A DNA stretch of 64,000 nucleotides from 0-14-3-00-41-53 sp041500225 (GCA_041500225.1 JBGQLV010000001.1:1-64000), one strand, 5' to 3'. Shown: positions 1 to 8,541, counted from the stretch's first letter. Made by a program: numbers and translations. Notes: generated by a model from the letters alone, not told the origin.

Positions 1-201
1 AGCAAAATCCTTTAAGAATTTCATGTTGATTTGCTTTCCTTACTATAAGAACAAAACTAAATAACTGAAATATCACACTATTCATACTGAAGCTATATCA
101 GCTATATAAACATTCTCTAATAATTGTGCCCTTAAGCATTCACAGAGCAAATCCCATGGTTTTAATGCTTAGATGAGAACCAAAAATATCTTATCCAATT
201 G

Positions 202-218
202 TTATCGCTGGATTTGGG
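202..218. repeat. Solo copy of a 17-bp repeat end
   Basis: The 17 bases TTATCGCTGGATTTGGG recur exactly at 32248-32264, where they form one end of a 137-bp inverted-repeat element. Here only this end is seen. Apart from it and the promoter at 261-290, I see no gene or RNA in bases 1-417. Confidence 0.55.
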
Positions 219-260
219 AGTATAGTATTGAATGAGTCACCATTAAAACATAATTTATTC

Positions 261-290
261 TTGACATGATTATGGGCATATGCCTATAAT
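261..290 (+). promoter_or_regulatory. Sigma-70-like promoter with a palindrome over the -10 region (hmc operon 1)
   Basis: TTGACA (261-266) and TATAAT (285-290) are separated by 18 nt. Bases 269-290 form a near-perfect palindrome centred on GGCATATGCC that includes the -10 hexamer, so a dimeric repressor bound there would block polymerase. The regulator is not identified. The operon 2 promoter lacks this palindrome. Confidence 0.65.
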
Positions 291-417
291 TATCAGATAA
301 CTTATATATACAAATGTAGAAATGTTTTATAATATTATTGTCAGCATTTCTAAAATGATTTGTAATAAGAATATGGATAAAAGGGAAAGAAGGAATGCTG
401 ATGGTAAAGGAATGTTC

Positions 418-1677
418 ATGAGTGAGTCTTTAAATTGGGACTGGTACACAAAAGAAAAATTTATTGCTGACATCAATGAATGGGAAAAAAGATTTCTGCT
501 TGTCCATGAATTTATAGTAAGTGATGACGGAGAGAAGATATCCGCTATCGTCGAAATAGAAAATAAAAAAGCTATCCCGTGTACCAATGGAACAACATGG
601 GAAGATACCTTTGAAAGGATATGGTCACTGAAGTTAACTCCGGATAACCGTCTGGCATGTGCGGTGTTGCGGGATTATGAGTGGACTGTTGCCATTGACC
701 AGAATCTCTGGGAAGAAAAATATGATTTTGTATGGAATATGACCGTCAGCCCTGATGGAAAGGACATAGCGGTTAACATAAAAAAAGATAACGAGTTTGG
801 CATTTCATTAAATGGTATTTCCTGGGATAATAAATTTGTTGAGGCAAGGGATGTAATTATTAGTCCTGACGGGAAGAGAACCGCATCACGTGTCAAGATA
901 AAGAGAATTGCCGCACTGGATATCTTCAGCTTTGCCGAGAAAATTCTAACTGTTGCAGTAGACGGGAAACAATGGGACAAAAATTATTTAAGTGTCGATG
1001 GTATGAGCTTTAGCCCTGATAGCACTAAAGTCGCTGCAGGAGTCAGGTTAGATCGCATGGAATTCTCAGTAGCAGTAAACGGGGAGCCCTGGGATGAGAC
1101 TTTTTTACATGTGTGGGACCCAGTCTTTCAACCTGTCAGTAGTGATGTTATTGCTCCCGTAAAGACAGAGTGGGGATGGACTCTGGCTATGAATGGAAAA
1201 ATAATTTGGAATCGAAGATTTATTCAGTTGTGGGGTCAAAGATACAGTCCGGATGGTCAAAGAATTGCTGCTGTTGTTGCACCTAAATTTGGTGAATGGA
1301 CGATTGCAGTTGATGGTTTACCATGGAAAAGGAGATTCAGTGACGCAGTCTTATTTCCTGTCTTCAGTCCCGACAGCGTAAGGATTGCTGCAATTGTAAA
1401 AGAGAATAACAGATATACAATTACTGTAAACGGAAAACCCTGGGAAAATGATTTTGACATGATATGGGATCCGGTATTCAGCCCTGATGGCAGAAAAGTT
1501 GCAGCTAAAGCAGAAAAAAACAGGAGGTTTGTTCTTGTCATTGATGGCAGGATGGGAAAACATAGCTTTGATGCCCTCTGGGACCCGGTTTTCAGCCCGG
1601 ATGGAGAGAAGCTATTAATAAGATGCATAGAGGATGGGAAATATTACCGGCGGATACTACCGGTAAGTGAAGTGTAA
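418..1677 (+). CDS. TmcD-like Trp-rich beta-propeller protein, copy 1
   Basis: A 419-residue protein built of about nine repeats of roughly 40 residues, each with a WT(V/I)AVDGxPW-like strand followed by (V/F)FSPDGxx(V/I)AA. This pattern is typical of WD40/PD40 (TolB-like) propellers. It has no signal peptide and is probably cytoplasmic. A Trp-rich protein of this size, TmcD, belongs to the Tmc complex of Desulfovibrio, so I infer a cytoplasmic accessory subunit of the electron-transfer complex encoded downstream. The start at 418 is chosen because the paralogue at 8743 begins with the same MSES sequence and an AAGGA lies just upstream; an in-frame ATG at 322 would add 32 unconserved residues. 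It is first in the operon, 130 bp before hmcE, with an inverted-repeat element in that gap. Confidence 0.75.
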   Translation: MSESLNWDWYTKEKFIADINEWEKRFLLVHEFIVSDDGEKISAIVEIENKKAIPCTNGTTWEDTFERIWSLKLTPDNRLACAVLRDYEWTVAIDQNLWEEKYDFVWNMTVSPDGKDIAVNIKKDNEFGISLNGISWDNKFVEARDVIISPDGKRTASRVKIKRIAALDIFSFAEKILTVAVDGKQWDKNYLSVDGMSFSPDSTKVAAGVRLDRMEFSVAVNGEPWDETFLHVWDPVFQPVSSDVIAPVKTEWGWTLAMNGKIIWNRRFIQLWGQRYSPDGQRIAAVVAPKFGEWTIAVDGLPWKRRFSDAVLFPVFSPDSVRIAAIVKENNRYTITVNGKPWENDFDMIWDPVFSPDGRKVAAKAEKNRRFVLVIDGRMGKHSFDALWDPVFSPDGEKLLIRCIEDGKYYRRILPVSEV

Positions 1678-1698
1678 AGATCATGTGGCATTACAAAT

Positions 1699-1766
1699 GT
1701 CATTCCAGCTTGTCTGGAATCTTTCTGAAAAAAGGCTAAGAAGGATTCCGGACAAGCCGGAATGAC
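1699..1766. repeat. GTCATTCC...GGAATGAC inverted-repeat element
   Basis: The left arm begins GTCATTCC and the right arm ends GGAATGAC; the inner parts (CTTGTCTGGAATC and GATTCCGGACAAG) also pair. The architecture matches the elements at 34381, 39849 and 43252/43606. It lies between tmcD and hmcE of operon 1; the same gap in operon 2 is only 30 bp. In RNA it would form a stable hairpin. Confidence 0.7.
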
Positions 1767-1807
1767 AAAATCACATAGGTATATGGTTTTTATTCAAGGT
1801 CTTCAAT

Positions 1808-2485
1808 ATGTATGAATTTCTGACAAGCACTGAAGTATATAATTTCATAAAAGGTCCATTAGTCTGGGTTTCTTTCATTATTTTTATTGGAGGAAGTCTT
1901 TATAAAATAATTTCTCTGCTTTTTCTGGCAAGGAAAGATAAAGTAGTTTACCCTTATATGAGTTTGAAATACAGCGTGCGGTCAATTTTTCACTGGGTTA
2001 TTCCATTTGCCAGTACTAATATGAGAAAACGTCCATGGATAACCACAATGACCTTCTCTTATCATATCTGTCTGGTTCTCACACCGGTATTTCTTCTGTC
2101 ACATAACATGCTATTGCGTGACTCGTGGAACATAAGATGGTGGACTCTCCCTGAAGGAGTAGCTGATGTAATGACCTTGATAGTTATCCTTTGCACGCTT
2201 TTTTTCCTCATGAGAAGGCTTATTGCACCCGAGGTGAGATTTGTAACCTCTGTATCGGATTATGTCCTTCTTGCAATGGTTGCTGCACCATTTAGCACTG
2301 GTTTTCTGGCATTTCATCAATTATTTTTTGACTACAATCTCATAGTAACTTTTCATATTCTTTTTGGAGAGATTATGTTAGTAGCTATCCCTTTCACCAG
2401 ATTAAGCCATATGCTGTTTTTCTGGTTAACGAGGGCATATACAGGTTCCGAATTTGGCGCCGTGCGTCATGCAAAGGACTGGTAA
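1808..2485 (+). CDS. hmcE: HmcE-like NarI-type membrane cytochrome b subunit, copy 1
   Basis: A 225-residue integral membrane protein with about five or six hydrophobic spans and His residues in or near them (FHWVIPF, YHICLVL, FHQLFF, FHILFGE) that could ligate b haems. The family is the NarI/DsrM/HmcE/TmcC gamma subunit, which carries electrons between periplasmic and cytoplasmic partners, with menaquinone as a possible participant. Its length is close to that known for HmcE. It lies 32 bp before hmcF with a GGAGG-type site between them. The paralogue at 10030 is collinear throughout, including the LFGEIML motif and the C-terminal H-x-KDW. HmcE rather than DsrM is chosen because the neighbours include a 16-haem cytochrome. 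Confidence 0.85.
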   Translation: MYEFLTSTEVYNFIKGPLVWVSFIIFIGGSLYKIISLLFLARKDKVVYPYMSLKYSVRSIFHWVIPFASTNMRKRPWITTMTFSYHICLVLTPVFLLSHNMLLRDSWNIRWWTLPEGVADVMTLIVILCTLFFLMRRLIAPEVRFVTSVSDYVLLAMVAAPFSTGFLAFHQLFFDYNLIVTFHILFGEIMLVAIPFTRLSHMLFFWLTRAYTGSEFGAVRHAKDW

Positions 2486-2517
2486 ATTGATGAATGAATT
2501 TTCTGGGAGGATAACAC

Positions 2518-3852
2518 ATGATTAAGGTCGAAAGAAAAGATGTAGCCGACCCGGGTATAGATGAAAAAGTTAAAAACCTTAATCCTGAGAAGATAGAAAA
2601 AACGATAAACTGGGTTTTGGGGAAAGAAGCTGCTGCAAGATTAAAAGCATATGTGCAGACATGTATTCACTGCGGGCTATGTTCTGAAGCCTGTCATTAT
2701 TATTTGTCTCATGATAGAGACCCGAGTTATGCGCCTGTAGCTAAGGTCAGGCAGACCCTCTGGGAAATATTGAAAAGAAAGGGCAGGGTTGATGGAGAAT
2801 CCCTGAAGAGATATGCCCGGATAGCCTATACGGAATGTAATCTTTGCCGCCGGTGCAGCATGTACTGTCCTTTCGGTATAGATATAGCATACTTGATTTC
2901 CATCGTACGCCGCATGTGTCATCTGCTCGGCGTAGTACCTCAATATCTGCAGGCACGGATAAACAGCCAGATGGCCACAATGAACTCGGAATGGCTTACG
3001 CAGGATGACTGGATCGATACTGCCCAGTGGCAGGAAGAAGAGCTCAGGATGGAGATAAAAAACGCCAGAATCCCTCTTGATAAGAAGGGAGCCGAGATCA
3101 TGTACTCGCTTCACAGCGTCGAGGTTAAATTTATGACACAGCTCATAGCCAATATCGCAAAGATTATGACCGTAGCCGGCATCGACTGGACAATACCCTC
3201 CACAGACGGCTGGGACAATACCAACCAGGCTATGCACGGAGGCGACTTTGAGACTATGGGAATGGCTGTGCGAAAGCACTTTGAAGCCGCATTCAAATTA
3301 AAAGTCAAAAAAATAGTGATGAATGAATGCGGACATGCGTTCAAGGCCGTGGTTTATGATGGATCAAGATGGCTGGGATGGAAAGAATCTCCGCTGCCGT
3401 ATGTTCATGCTATCCAATTCTACTATGAACTTATAAGGAACGGGAAAATAAAAATAGCCAAAAAGATCAAGGAACCTGTGACAGTTCAGGATCCCTGTAA
3501 CCTCGTGAGAGGAAGGGGATTGGGAGATATGTTGCGTTACATTATTAATGCGACATGTGAGGACTTCAGAGATATGACACCCCGCTATGAGCATAATTAC
3601 TGTTGTTGTTCCGGGGGCGGAGTGCTGCACGCTGATAAGCCCTGGAAGAGCGTCAGGCTGGAAGGATCAAGGGTGAAGGCTGAGCAGATGAAAGCGACCG
3701 GAGCTGAGATCGCGATCACCGCATGTCATAGCTGTCATAAAGGTGTCCACGATCTAATTGATCACTACAAGCTCGGAATGCATGTTAAGTTCCTCAGTGA
3801 AATACTGGTTGAGGTTATGGAGATTCCCGAAGAACTAAGGGTAGCGAAATAG
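2518..3852 (+). CDS. hmcF: HmcF-like iron-sulfur protein with CCG domain (HdrD family), copy 1, Cys form
   Basis: A 444-residue cytoplasmic HdrD/DsrK/TmcB-type subunit, expected to be the redox-active cytoplasmic partner of HmcE. Two ferredoxin [4Fe-4S] motifs start near residues 49 (CIHCGLCSEAC) and 107 (CNLCRRCSMYC). The C-terminal catalytic region has an ECGH motif with Cys271 (codon TGC), a triple Cys in YCCCSGGG near 362-364, and ACHSC near 403-406. These would bind the special [4Fe-4S] cluster of the family. The natural substrate of Hmc/Tmc CCG subunits is not firmly known. The protein aligns without gaps around the motif with copy 2, whose equivalent of Cys271 is a TGA codon. It lies 18 bp before hmcA. 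Confidence 0.9.
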   Translation: MIKVERKDVADPGIDEKVKNLNPEKIEKTINWVLGKEAAARLKAYVQTCIHCGLCSEACHYYLSHDRDPSYAPVAKVRQTLWEILKRKGRVDGESLKRYARIAYTECNLCRRCSMYCPFGIDIAYLISIVRRMCHLLGVVPQYLQARINSQMATMNSEWLTQDDWIDTAQWQEEELRMEIKNARIPLDKKGAEIMYSLHSVEVKFMTQLIANIAKIMTVAGIDWTIPSTDGWDNTNQAMHGGDFETMGMAVRKHFEAAFKLKVKKIVMNECGHAFKAVVYDGSRWLGWKESPLPYVHAIQFYYELIRNGKIKIAKKIKEPVTVQDPCNLVRGRGLGDMLRYIINATCEDFRDMTPRYEHNYCCCSGGGVLHADKPWKSVRLEGSRVKAEQMKATGAEIAITACHSCHKGVHDLIDHYKLGMHVKFLSEILVEVMEIPEELRVAK

Positions 3853-3870
3853 GACAAGAAGGAAGAGGAG

Positions 3871-5517
3871 ATGAGCAGGAAGTTATTCAGCTTATTTTTT
3901 ATAGTAACAATCATATGTCTTATGTCCTTAATTAAAGGAGTACAGGTTTATTCTGTAGAAAATAAAGTGGTAGCCCAGAAAAAAACCGAAAATAAAATTA
4001 TTATTGCTCATACAGAAATCTTCGGGAAGTTAGAGCGGCCGCAGGTTGTGTTTGATCACGGTCTGCATTCAGATAAATTCAAAGAGCAGGGTTGTAAAAC
4101 CTGTCATCCTCTTACCTCAGATGGGAATCTCATTTTTGATTTTCCTTTCAAACCAATGGTCAGAAATAGAGAGTCGGTGATGGATTCATATCATGAAAGA
4201 TGTATCAGCTGCCATAGAAAGATGATAAACGCAAGAAAAAAGGCAGGTCCCATTAAATGTGGCAACTGTCATGTGAAGGAGCTTGAATCCGTAAACATAA
4301 GATATCCAATATTTGAATTTGATTTTTACTATCATAATAAACATGATAAAAAGCTTAAGGATATTAAAGACTATTGCAGCCTCTGTCACCACACTTATGA
4401 TATAGAAGAAGAGAATGAAGAGTTGGCATTAGTATATGAAAAAGGCACTGAGGAATCCTGTTACTACTGTCATGAACTTGGGAAGGAGAGAGGCCCTGAA
4501 TTAACAGCCATAACAAACGTTGCAGCCAAAAAAGGGCTTACGGTAAGGAATGTTACTCATTCAAGATGTCTGAATTGTCATATAGATTATAACAAGAAAG
4601 GTTTGAAAGCAGGCCCTTTTGTTTGCTCAAAATGTCATACAGGAAAATTTAGGACAGTTGCTGAACTTGCTAAGATTCCCAGACCAGATCGTGATCAACC
4701 AGAAAAACCCTTTATAAATATCAAGAATGGCAGGATGAAAGGAATCCTATTTAATCACAAGTTTCATGAAACAAATGCCAAGACATGTCGATCCTGCCAC
4801 CATGAAACATTAAATGCCTGCAAAAACTGCCATGCTCTGACAGGCAGCCCTGAAGGAAAAGGGATAAATATTGCAGGTGCATATCATGATGTATTTTCTG
4901 AAATAGGCTGTGCAGGTTGTCATAAAATCAGGAAATCAGAAAAAAATTGCGCGGGGTGCCACCATCATTTACTGGAAATGGATTTACAGGCAAAGGGACC
5001 GAAAAAAACAATCTGTAGTTTATGTCACAGTGGTAAAAGAGAATATCTCATTCCCAGGCAATCTATCTCAGTCTCTGAGCTTTATGCAAAAAAAGTCCCC
5101 GAAAAGGTAACAATAAAAATTCTGGAAAAGGAATATGAACCGACTATATTCCCACATCTTAAAATTATCAAGAAATTAGTCGAAATTTCTAATGAGAGTA
5201 AAATGGCAACTTATTTCCATGGGAATATACAGACTATCTGTGAGGGGTGTCATCATCATAGACGCATTGATGCTGAAGTTAAAAAGAATACCCCTCCATT
5301 TTGCAGGAACTGCCACACTATTTCTTTTGACCCGCAGAATTTGAACAGACCAAGACTGCTTGCGGTCTATCATCGCCAGTGTATGGGTTGCCACGAGAAA
5401 ATGAACATTAAGGCTAAGGGATGCGCTGATTGTCATAAAGAAAAAGCTGTACGCCCAACAGGTATTCTCTCGAAAACTACAGACAATCACCCCCGGTTAA
5501 AGCAGATAGGAGGATAG
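3871..5517 (+). CDS. hmcA: Hexadecahaem cytochrome c HmcA, copy 1
   Basis: A 548-residue exported cytochrome. I count exactly 16 CxxCH haem motifs, the first CKTCH and the last CADCH. This matches the 16 haems and length of Desulfovibrio HmcA. The N-terminus is a hydrophobic signal or anchor of about 25 residues. The protein would sit on the periplasmic face, taking electrons from periplasmic cytochromes or hydrogenases and passing them to the HmcB/C/E membrane part. His residues scattered between haem motifs can supply distal ligands. The stop codon lies 1 nt before the hmcD start. The paralogue at 12120 has the same 16 motifs in the same order. Confidence 0.93.
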   Translation: MSRKLFSLFFIVTIICLMSLIKGVQVYSVENKVVAQKKTENKIIIAHTEIFGKLERPQVVFDHGLHSDKFKEQGCKTCHPLTSDGNLIFDFPFKPMVRNRESVMDSYHERCISCHRKMINARKKAGPIKCGNCHVKELESVNIRYPIFEFDFYYHNKHDKKLKDIKDYCSLCHHTYDIEEENEELALVYEKGTEESCYYCHELGKERGPELTAITNVAAKKGLTVRNVTHSRCLNCHIDYNKKGLKAGPFVCSKCHTGKFRTVAELAKIPRPDRDQPEKPFINIKNGRMKGILFNHKFHETNAKTCRSCHHETLNACKNCHALTGSPEGKGINIAGAYHDVFSEIGCAGCHKIRKSEKNCAGCHHHLLEMDLQAKGPKKTICSLCHSGKREYLIPRQSISVSELYAKKVPEKVTIKILEKEYEPTIFPHLKIIKKLVEISNESKMATYFHGNIQTICEGCHHHRRIDAEVKKNTPPFCRNCHTISFDPQNLNRPRLLAVYHRQCMGCHEKMNIKAKGCADCHKEKAVRPTGILSKTTDNHPRLKQIGG

Positions 5518-5518
5518 A

Positions 5519-5635
5519 ATGTATATTTTTGATCAAATTCTTAATACAGTGAAGGGCAATGAATACTTAATAGCCGTTGGATTTCTTTTTATATTTATAT
5601 TTTTTTATAAATTCCTTAATACAGAGAAGAGATAA
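5519..5635 (+). CDS. hmcD: HmcD-like single-span membrane peptide, copy 1
   Basis: A 38-residue peptide (start MYIFDQILNTV, end NTEKR) with one hydrophobic span rich in Phe and Ile at residues 17-31 and a basic end. AGGAGG lies only about 8 nt upstream, overlapping the end of hmcA. HmcD of Desulfovibrio is likewise a very small one-span protein between the same subunits, so the assignment rests on size, topology and position. The paralogue at 16172 is at the end of its operon. The 196 bp from here to hmcB contain no convincing gene; a 71-codon frame there overlaps the hmcB start and has no family resemblance. Confidence 0.65.
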   Translation: MYIFDQILNTVKGNEYLIAVGFLFIFIFFYKFLNTEKR

Positions 5636-5831
5636 CCAGAATAATGCATATATTGCTCAAAAATTTATTTAACTCGATGAGTTTATTGAAAATATCTTTA
5701 TTCGCTATATTCACTGAAATATTCCGAGTACCATCAGTTAAAGGTAAATCAAGGTATCGAAAAATAAATTTTCTCACAACATCTGCATTGTTCAATTGTA
5801 TTTTTTGGAGTGATAACACGGAGGCTCATTT

Positions 5832-6776
5832 ATGGGAATTAGCAGAAGAGAATTTTTAAAGAGGGTAGCAGCAATTGCAGGAACTGCCATAATCGGCAGT
5901 AGCACAAAGGTACTTGCCCGCGAAGATCCCTCAGGTTATCAGGACCGCTACGGTGTGCTTGTAGATACAACATTCTGCAATGGATGCCGAAGATGCGAGT
6001 GGGCTTGCAATGAATGGAATAAGAACCCCAATCAGCCTATAAAAATGTTTGATGACAAGTCTGTTTTTAAGAAGAATAGGAGAACGCATGCAGGTACATT
6101 TACAGTGGTCAATCGCTTTATCAACTCTAAAGACTCAAAACCCATCTATGTTAAAAAACAATGCATGCACTGCGAGGATCCGGCTTGTCTGTCAGCATGT
6201 TTTGTTGATGCCTTCAAAAAAACCCGAAAAGGGGCAGTCATATATAACCCCGGTTTATGCGTTGGGTGTCGCTACTGTATGGTTGCCTGTCCTTTTGATA
6301 TCCCGGCATATGAATATTATAAACCCCTTAATCCTCGGGTCACAAAGTGTACTTTCTGTTTCGACAGGATCAGCAAGGAAGGACGTGTCCCGGCTTGTGT
6401 TGAGATTTGTCCCACGGAAACGCTCAGGTTTGGAAAAAGAAGTGACCTGATCAATCTGGCCCATGACAGAATAAGAAATAATCCGCGCAAATATGTTGAT
6501 CACATTTATGGAGAACATGAAGTCGGAGGGACAAGCTGGCTGTACCTGTCTGCAGTTCCATTCGAAGAAATTGGTTTCAGGACAGATCTTGGGAAAACAG
6601 CTATCCGTAACCTGAGCAAGGGTTTCCTTTTTATGACGAAAATGTTTGAAGTGCTTGCTGCCTGGCCACTTGTCTTTGCAGCTTTTCATGCTATCTCAAA
6701 AATTCGCGATAAACATGTTAAAGGTAAGACTGTATCAGCAGGGGAAAAAGGGAGTGAAGATGCACGAAAAACCTGA
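5832..6776 (+). CDS. hmcB: HmcB-like Tat-exported four-cluster ferredoxin, copy 1
   Basis: A 314-residue periplasmic iron-sulfur subunit. It starts with a twin-arginine signal (SRREFLKRVAAIAG) and an Ala-rich segment. The core has four Cys groups typical of DsrO/HmcB/NrfC: CNGCRRCEWAC, CMHCEDPACLSAC, CVGCRYCMVAC and CTFC with a distant CVEIC, giving four [4Fe-4S] clusters. A hydrophobic stretch near residues 265-285 may anchor the C-terminus in the membrane. It would connect HmcA haems to HmcC. GGAGG lies about 9 nt before the start. The end overlaps hmcC by 17 nt, which suggests coupled translation. Confidence 0.88.
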   Translation: MGISRREFLKRVAAIAGTAIIGSSTKVLAREDPSGYQDRYGVLVDTTFCNGCRRCEWACNEWNKNPNQPIKMFDDKSVFKKNRRTHAGTFTVVNRFINSKDSKPIYVKKQCMHCEDPACLSACFVDAFKKTRKGAVIYNPGLCVGCRYCMVACPFDIPAYEYYKPLNPRVTKCTFCFDRISKEGRVPACVEICPTETLRFGKRSDLINLAHDRIRNNPRKYVDHIYGEHEVGGTSWLYLSAVPFEEIGFRTDLGKTAIRNLSKGFLFMTKMFEVLAAWPLVFAAFHAISKIRDKHVKGKTVSAGEKGSEDARKT

Positions 6777-7977
6777 TTCTTTGTCATCATGGGCTCACGA
6801 TAAGTTATTCCTGGGAATGACTTTTCAGGAATATATGAAAAGTAATCTTACTTTGTCCAATGGAATCGCAGCGCTTATTTTGATTGTTGCAATTCCCGTG
6901 ATGGTGTATCGATTCGTTTACGGCCTTGGTCCTTCCACTAACCTGTCAGATACGAACCCCTGGGGAATCTGGATCGGCGTTGACGTACTGTGTGGCATTA
7001 CTTTAGCTGCTGGAGGCCTTGTCATAAGTACGGCTTATTATCTTTTTGGAATGAAGGAATATCATCATTTTGTCAGACCGGCTATTTTAACCAGCCTTCT
7101 CGGATATTTGTTTGCCGTATTTGCGCTTCTCTTCGACCTTGGCCGTTATTATCGTCTTCCTTACCCGATGGTAGTTTCTTTCGGTCTGTCTTCTATCATG
7201 TTTTTGATAGCATGGCATTTTGCGCTGTATATTTTAGCTCTGTTTATTGAATGGAGCCCCGCATTGTTTGAATGGCTGAACATGGGGAAACTTCGTGAGT
7301 GGTTCAAGAAGCTGGCTATTTGGGCCACTGTCTTCGGAGTAATCATTGCGGGCGGTCATCAGTCTGCATTGGGTGCCTTATTTGTTATTGTTCCTGGTAA
7401 GCTTCATCCTCTCTGGTACTCTGAACTCCTTCCTGTGTTTTTCCTTATATCAGCTATTATCGCCGGACTTTCGATGGTTATTGTTGAAAGTACGCTTACA
7501 CATAAAATTTTTAAAAGGCAGGTTGAAAATTTTGAACATGCTGAATTTAACAGGCATACGATTAGCCTCGGTAAAGCTGCCTCATCAGCCCTGTTCACCT
7601 ACTTTTTTCTGAAATTGTTCGGATTGGCTCATTCCAATAACTGGGGACTTCTTAATACCCCATATGGTTATTGGTTTTTGCTGGAGGTTCTGGGTTTTGT
7701 TTTTCTCCCGGCTTTCTTATTTGCCTATGGGGTAAGATATAAGAATGTTAAGGTTACACGGTGGACAGCCCTTTTAACTGTGGTTGGAGTTGTGCTGAAC
7801 CGGGTTAATACATCTATAGTTGCTTTTAACTGGAATGCTGCAGAAAGGTACTATCCGAAATGGACAGAACTTGTAATAACTATTGGCGTAATAACTATGG
7901 GAGTTCTTGCATTCCGCTGGATTGTAAACCGTATGGCTATACTCTATGATCACCCGGATTATGAATCATTACATTAA
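6760..7977 (+). CDS. hmcC: HmcC-like NrfD-type integral membrane subunit, copy 1
   Basis: A 405-residue membrane protein with about ten hydrophobic spans, of the NrfD/DsrP/HmcC family that interacts with menaquinone. Recognisable family segments are the NPWGIWIGVDVLCGI region after span 1 and the HPLWYSELLPVFF region. The start at 6760 (ATG with GGAGTGAAG just upstream) is preferred; an in-frame ATG at 6646 would put 38 residues inside hmcB. It overlaps the hmcB stop. Together with HmcE it forms the membrane part of the complex. The paralogue at 14863 has a longer, Lys-rich N-terminus. Confidence 0.88.
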   Translation: MHEKPDSLSSWAHDKLFLGMTFQEYMKSNLTLSNGIAALILIVAIPVMVYRFVYGLGPSTNLSDTNPWGIWIGVDVLCGITLAAGGLVISTAYYLFGMKEYHHFVRPAILTSLLGYLFAVFALLFDLGRYYRLPYPMVVSFGLSSIMFLIAWHFALYILALFIEWSPALFEWLNMGKLREWFKKLAIWATVFGVIIAGGHQSALGALFVIVPGKLHPLWYSELLPVFFLISAIIAGLSMVIVESTLTHKIFKRQVENFEHAEFNRHTISLGKAASSALFTYFFLKLFGLAHSNNWGLLNTPYGYWFLLEVLGFVFLPAFLFAYGVRYKNVKVTRWTALLTVVGVVLNRVNTSIVAFNWNAAERYYPKWTELVITIGVITMGVLAFRWIVNRMAILYDHPDYESLH

Positions 7978-8004
7978 TTATAAAATTGGCGTTAGGAGGT
8001 GATT

Positions 8005-8334
8005 ATGGTACGATTTAAAAAATATATCGGTAAAGACTGTATCTTCGAGAATATGAAAAGTTCAGACCGTTTACATGCCTTTGGACTTGTGTGTAAAGAA
8101 CTGCCTGACACACTCGGCGATTTTGAAGAAATCGAATTGTGTACCGATTTCGCCGGACAGGAAATTATTATGGGGGTAGCAATATTAGAAGGGAAATTGA
8201 AAAGAATTATGTTTGTCTTGCCTGACAAGGAAAACCCTGACGTCTTCAGACCTCTAACCGAAACACAACTGAAAGATTTTTTAGACCAAAGGGGCGTACA
8301 ATTAATTAACTTTTTTGAATACATTACGCAGTGA
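8005..8334 (+). CDS. Unrecognised 109-aa protein at the end of hmc operon 1
   Basis: Start chosen at ATG 8005, 4 nt after a strong GGAGGT; a GTG at 7999 overlaps that site. The product is a soluble, acidic 109-residue protein with no signal, no membrane span and only two Cys (about residues 12 and 30). It alternates hydrophobic and charged stretches (EIELCTDFAGQEIIMGVAIL, LKRIMFVLPDKENP). I do not recognise the family. It follows hmcC by 27 bp, and its stop overlaps the GTG of a hydrogenase-maturation-protease remnant, so a role linked to hydrogenase or complex assembly is possible but only inferred from position. No counterpart follows operon 2. Confidence 0.6.
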   Translation: MVRFKKYIGKDCIFENMKSSDRLHAFGLVCKELPDTLGDFEEIELCTDFAGQEIIMGVAILEGKLKRIMFVLPDKENPDVFRPLTETQLKDFLDQRGVQLINFFEYITQ

Positions 8335-8444
8335 AAGTCTTAATCTTTGGTATGGGCAACCTGCTGCGCTCTGACGATGGAGTCGGGCTGCATATCATCG
8401 AGGCGCTTAGGGAAGCAGAACATAAGGATTTTTTTACCACATAA
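8331..8444 (+). pseudogene. N-terminal remnant of a hydrogenase maturation protease (HycI/HyaD family)
   Basis: A 37-codon frame starting GTG at 8331 overlaps the previous stop by 4 nt. Its residues VLIFGMGNLLRSDDGVGLHI match the N-terminal signature of nickel-hydrogenase C-terminal endopeptidases, in which the acidic residue after GNxLxxDD ligates nickel. It then stops at TAA 8442-8444, whereas the family is about 150 residues, and nothing resembling the rest follows. The 4-bp start-stop overlap shows it was once translated as part of the operon. The recognition is by motif only. Confidence 0.7.
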
Positions 8445-8508
8445 CTGAGGGATTACGACACTTGGGGAAAAGTTACGTTATAAATAAATTTTATAAAAAA
8501 GTTCGTGA

Positions 8509-8541
8509 CTTAAAGTATAAATCTAAAATTTATACTTAAAG
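8509..8541. terminator. AT-rich palindrome between the two hmc operons
   Basis: CTTAAAGTATAAAT (8509-8522) and ATTTATACTTAAAG (8528-8541) are near-perfect inverted copies around a 5-nt loop. The sequence AAATCTAAAATTTATA is then repeated directly at about 8545. It could end operon 1 transcripts or act as an operator for operon 2. The remainder of 8445-8740 holds no gene that I can see. Confidence 0.4.

Noticed and set aside
5644..5859. 71-codon frame between hmcD and hmcB of operon 1
   Set aside because: Overlaps the well-supported hmcB start, has no ribosome site and no relation to operon 2; treated as a chance frame in AT-rich DNA.
1808..7977. Naming operon 1 as dsrMKJOP
   Set aside because: The gene families overlap, but DsrJ has three haems whereas the cytochrome here has 16, and a HmcD-like peptide is present; Hmc is the better fit.
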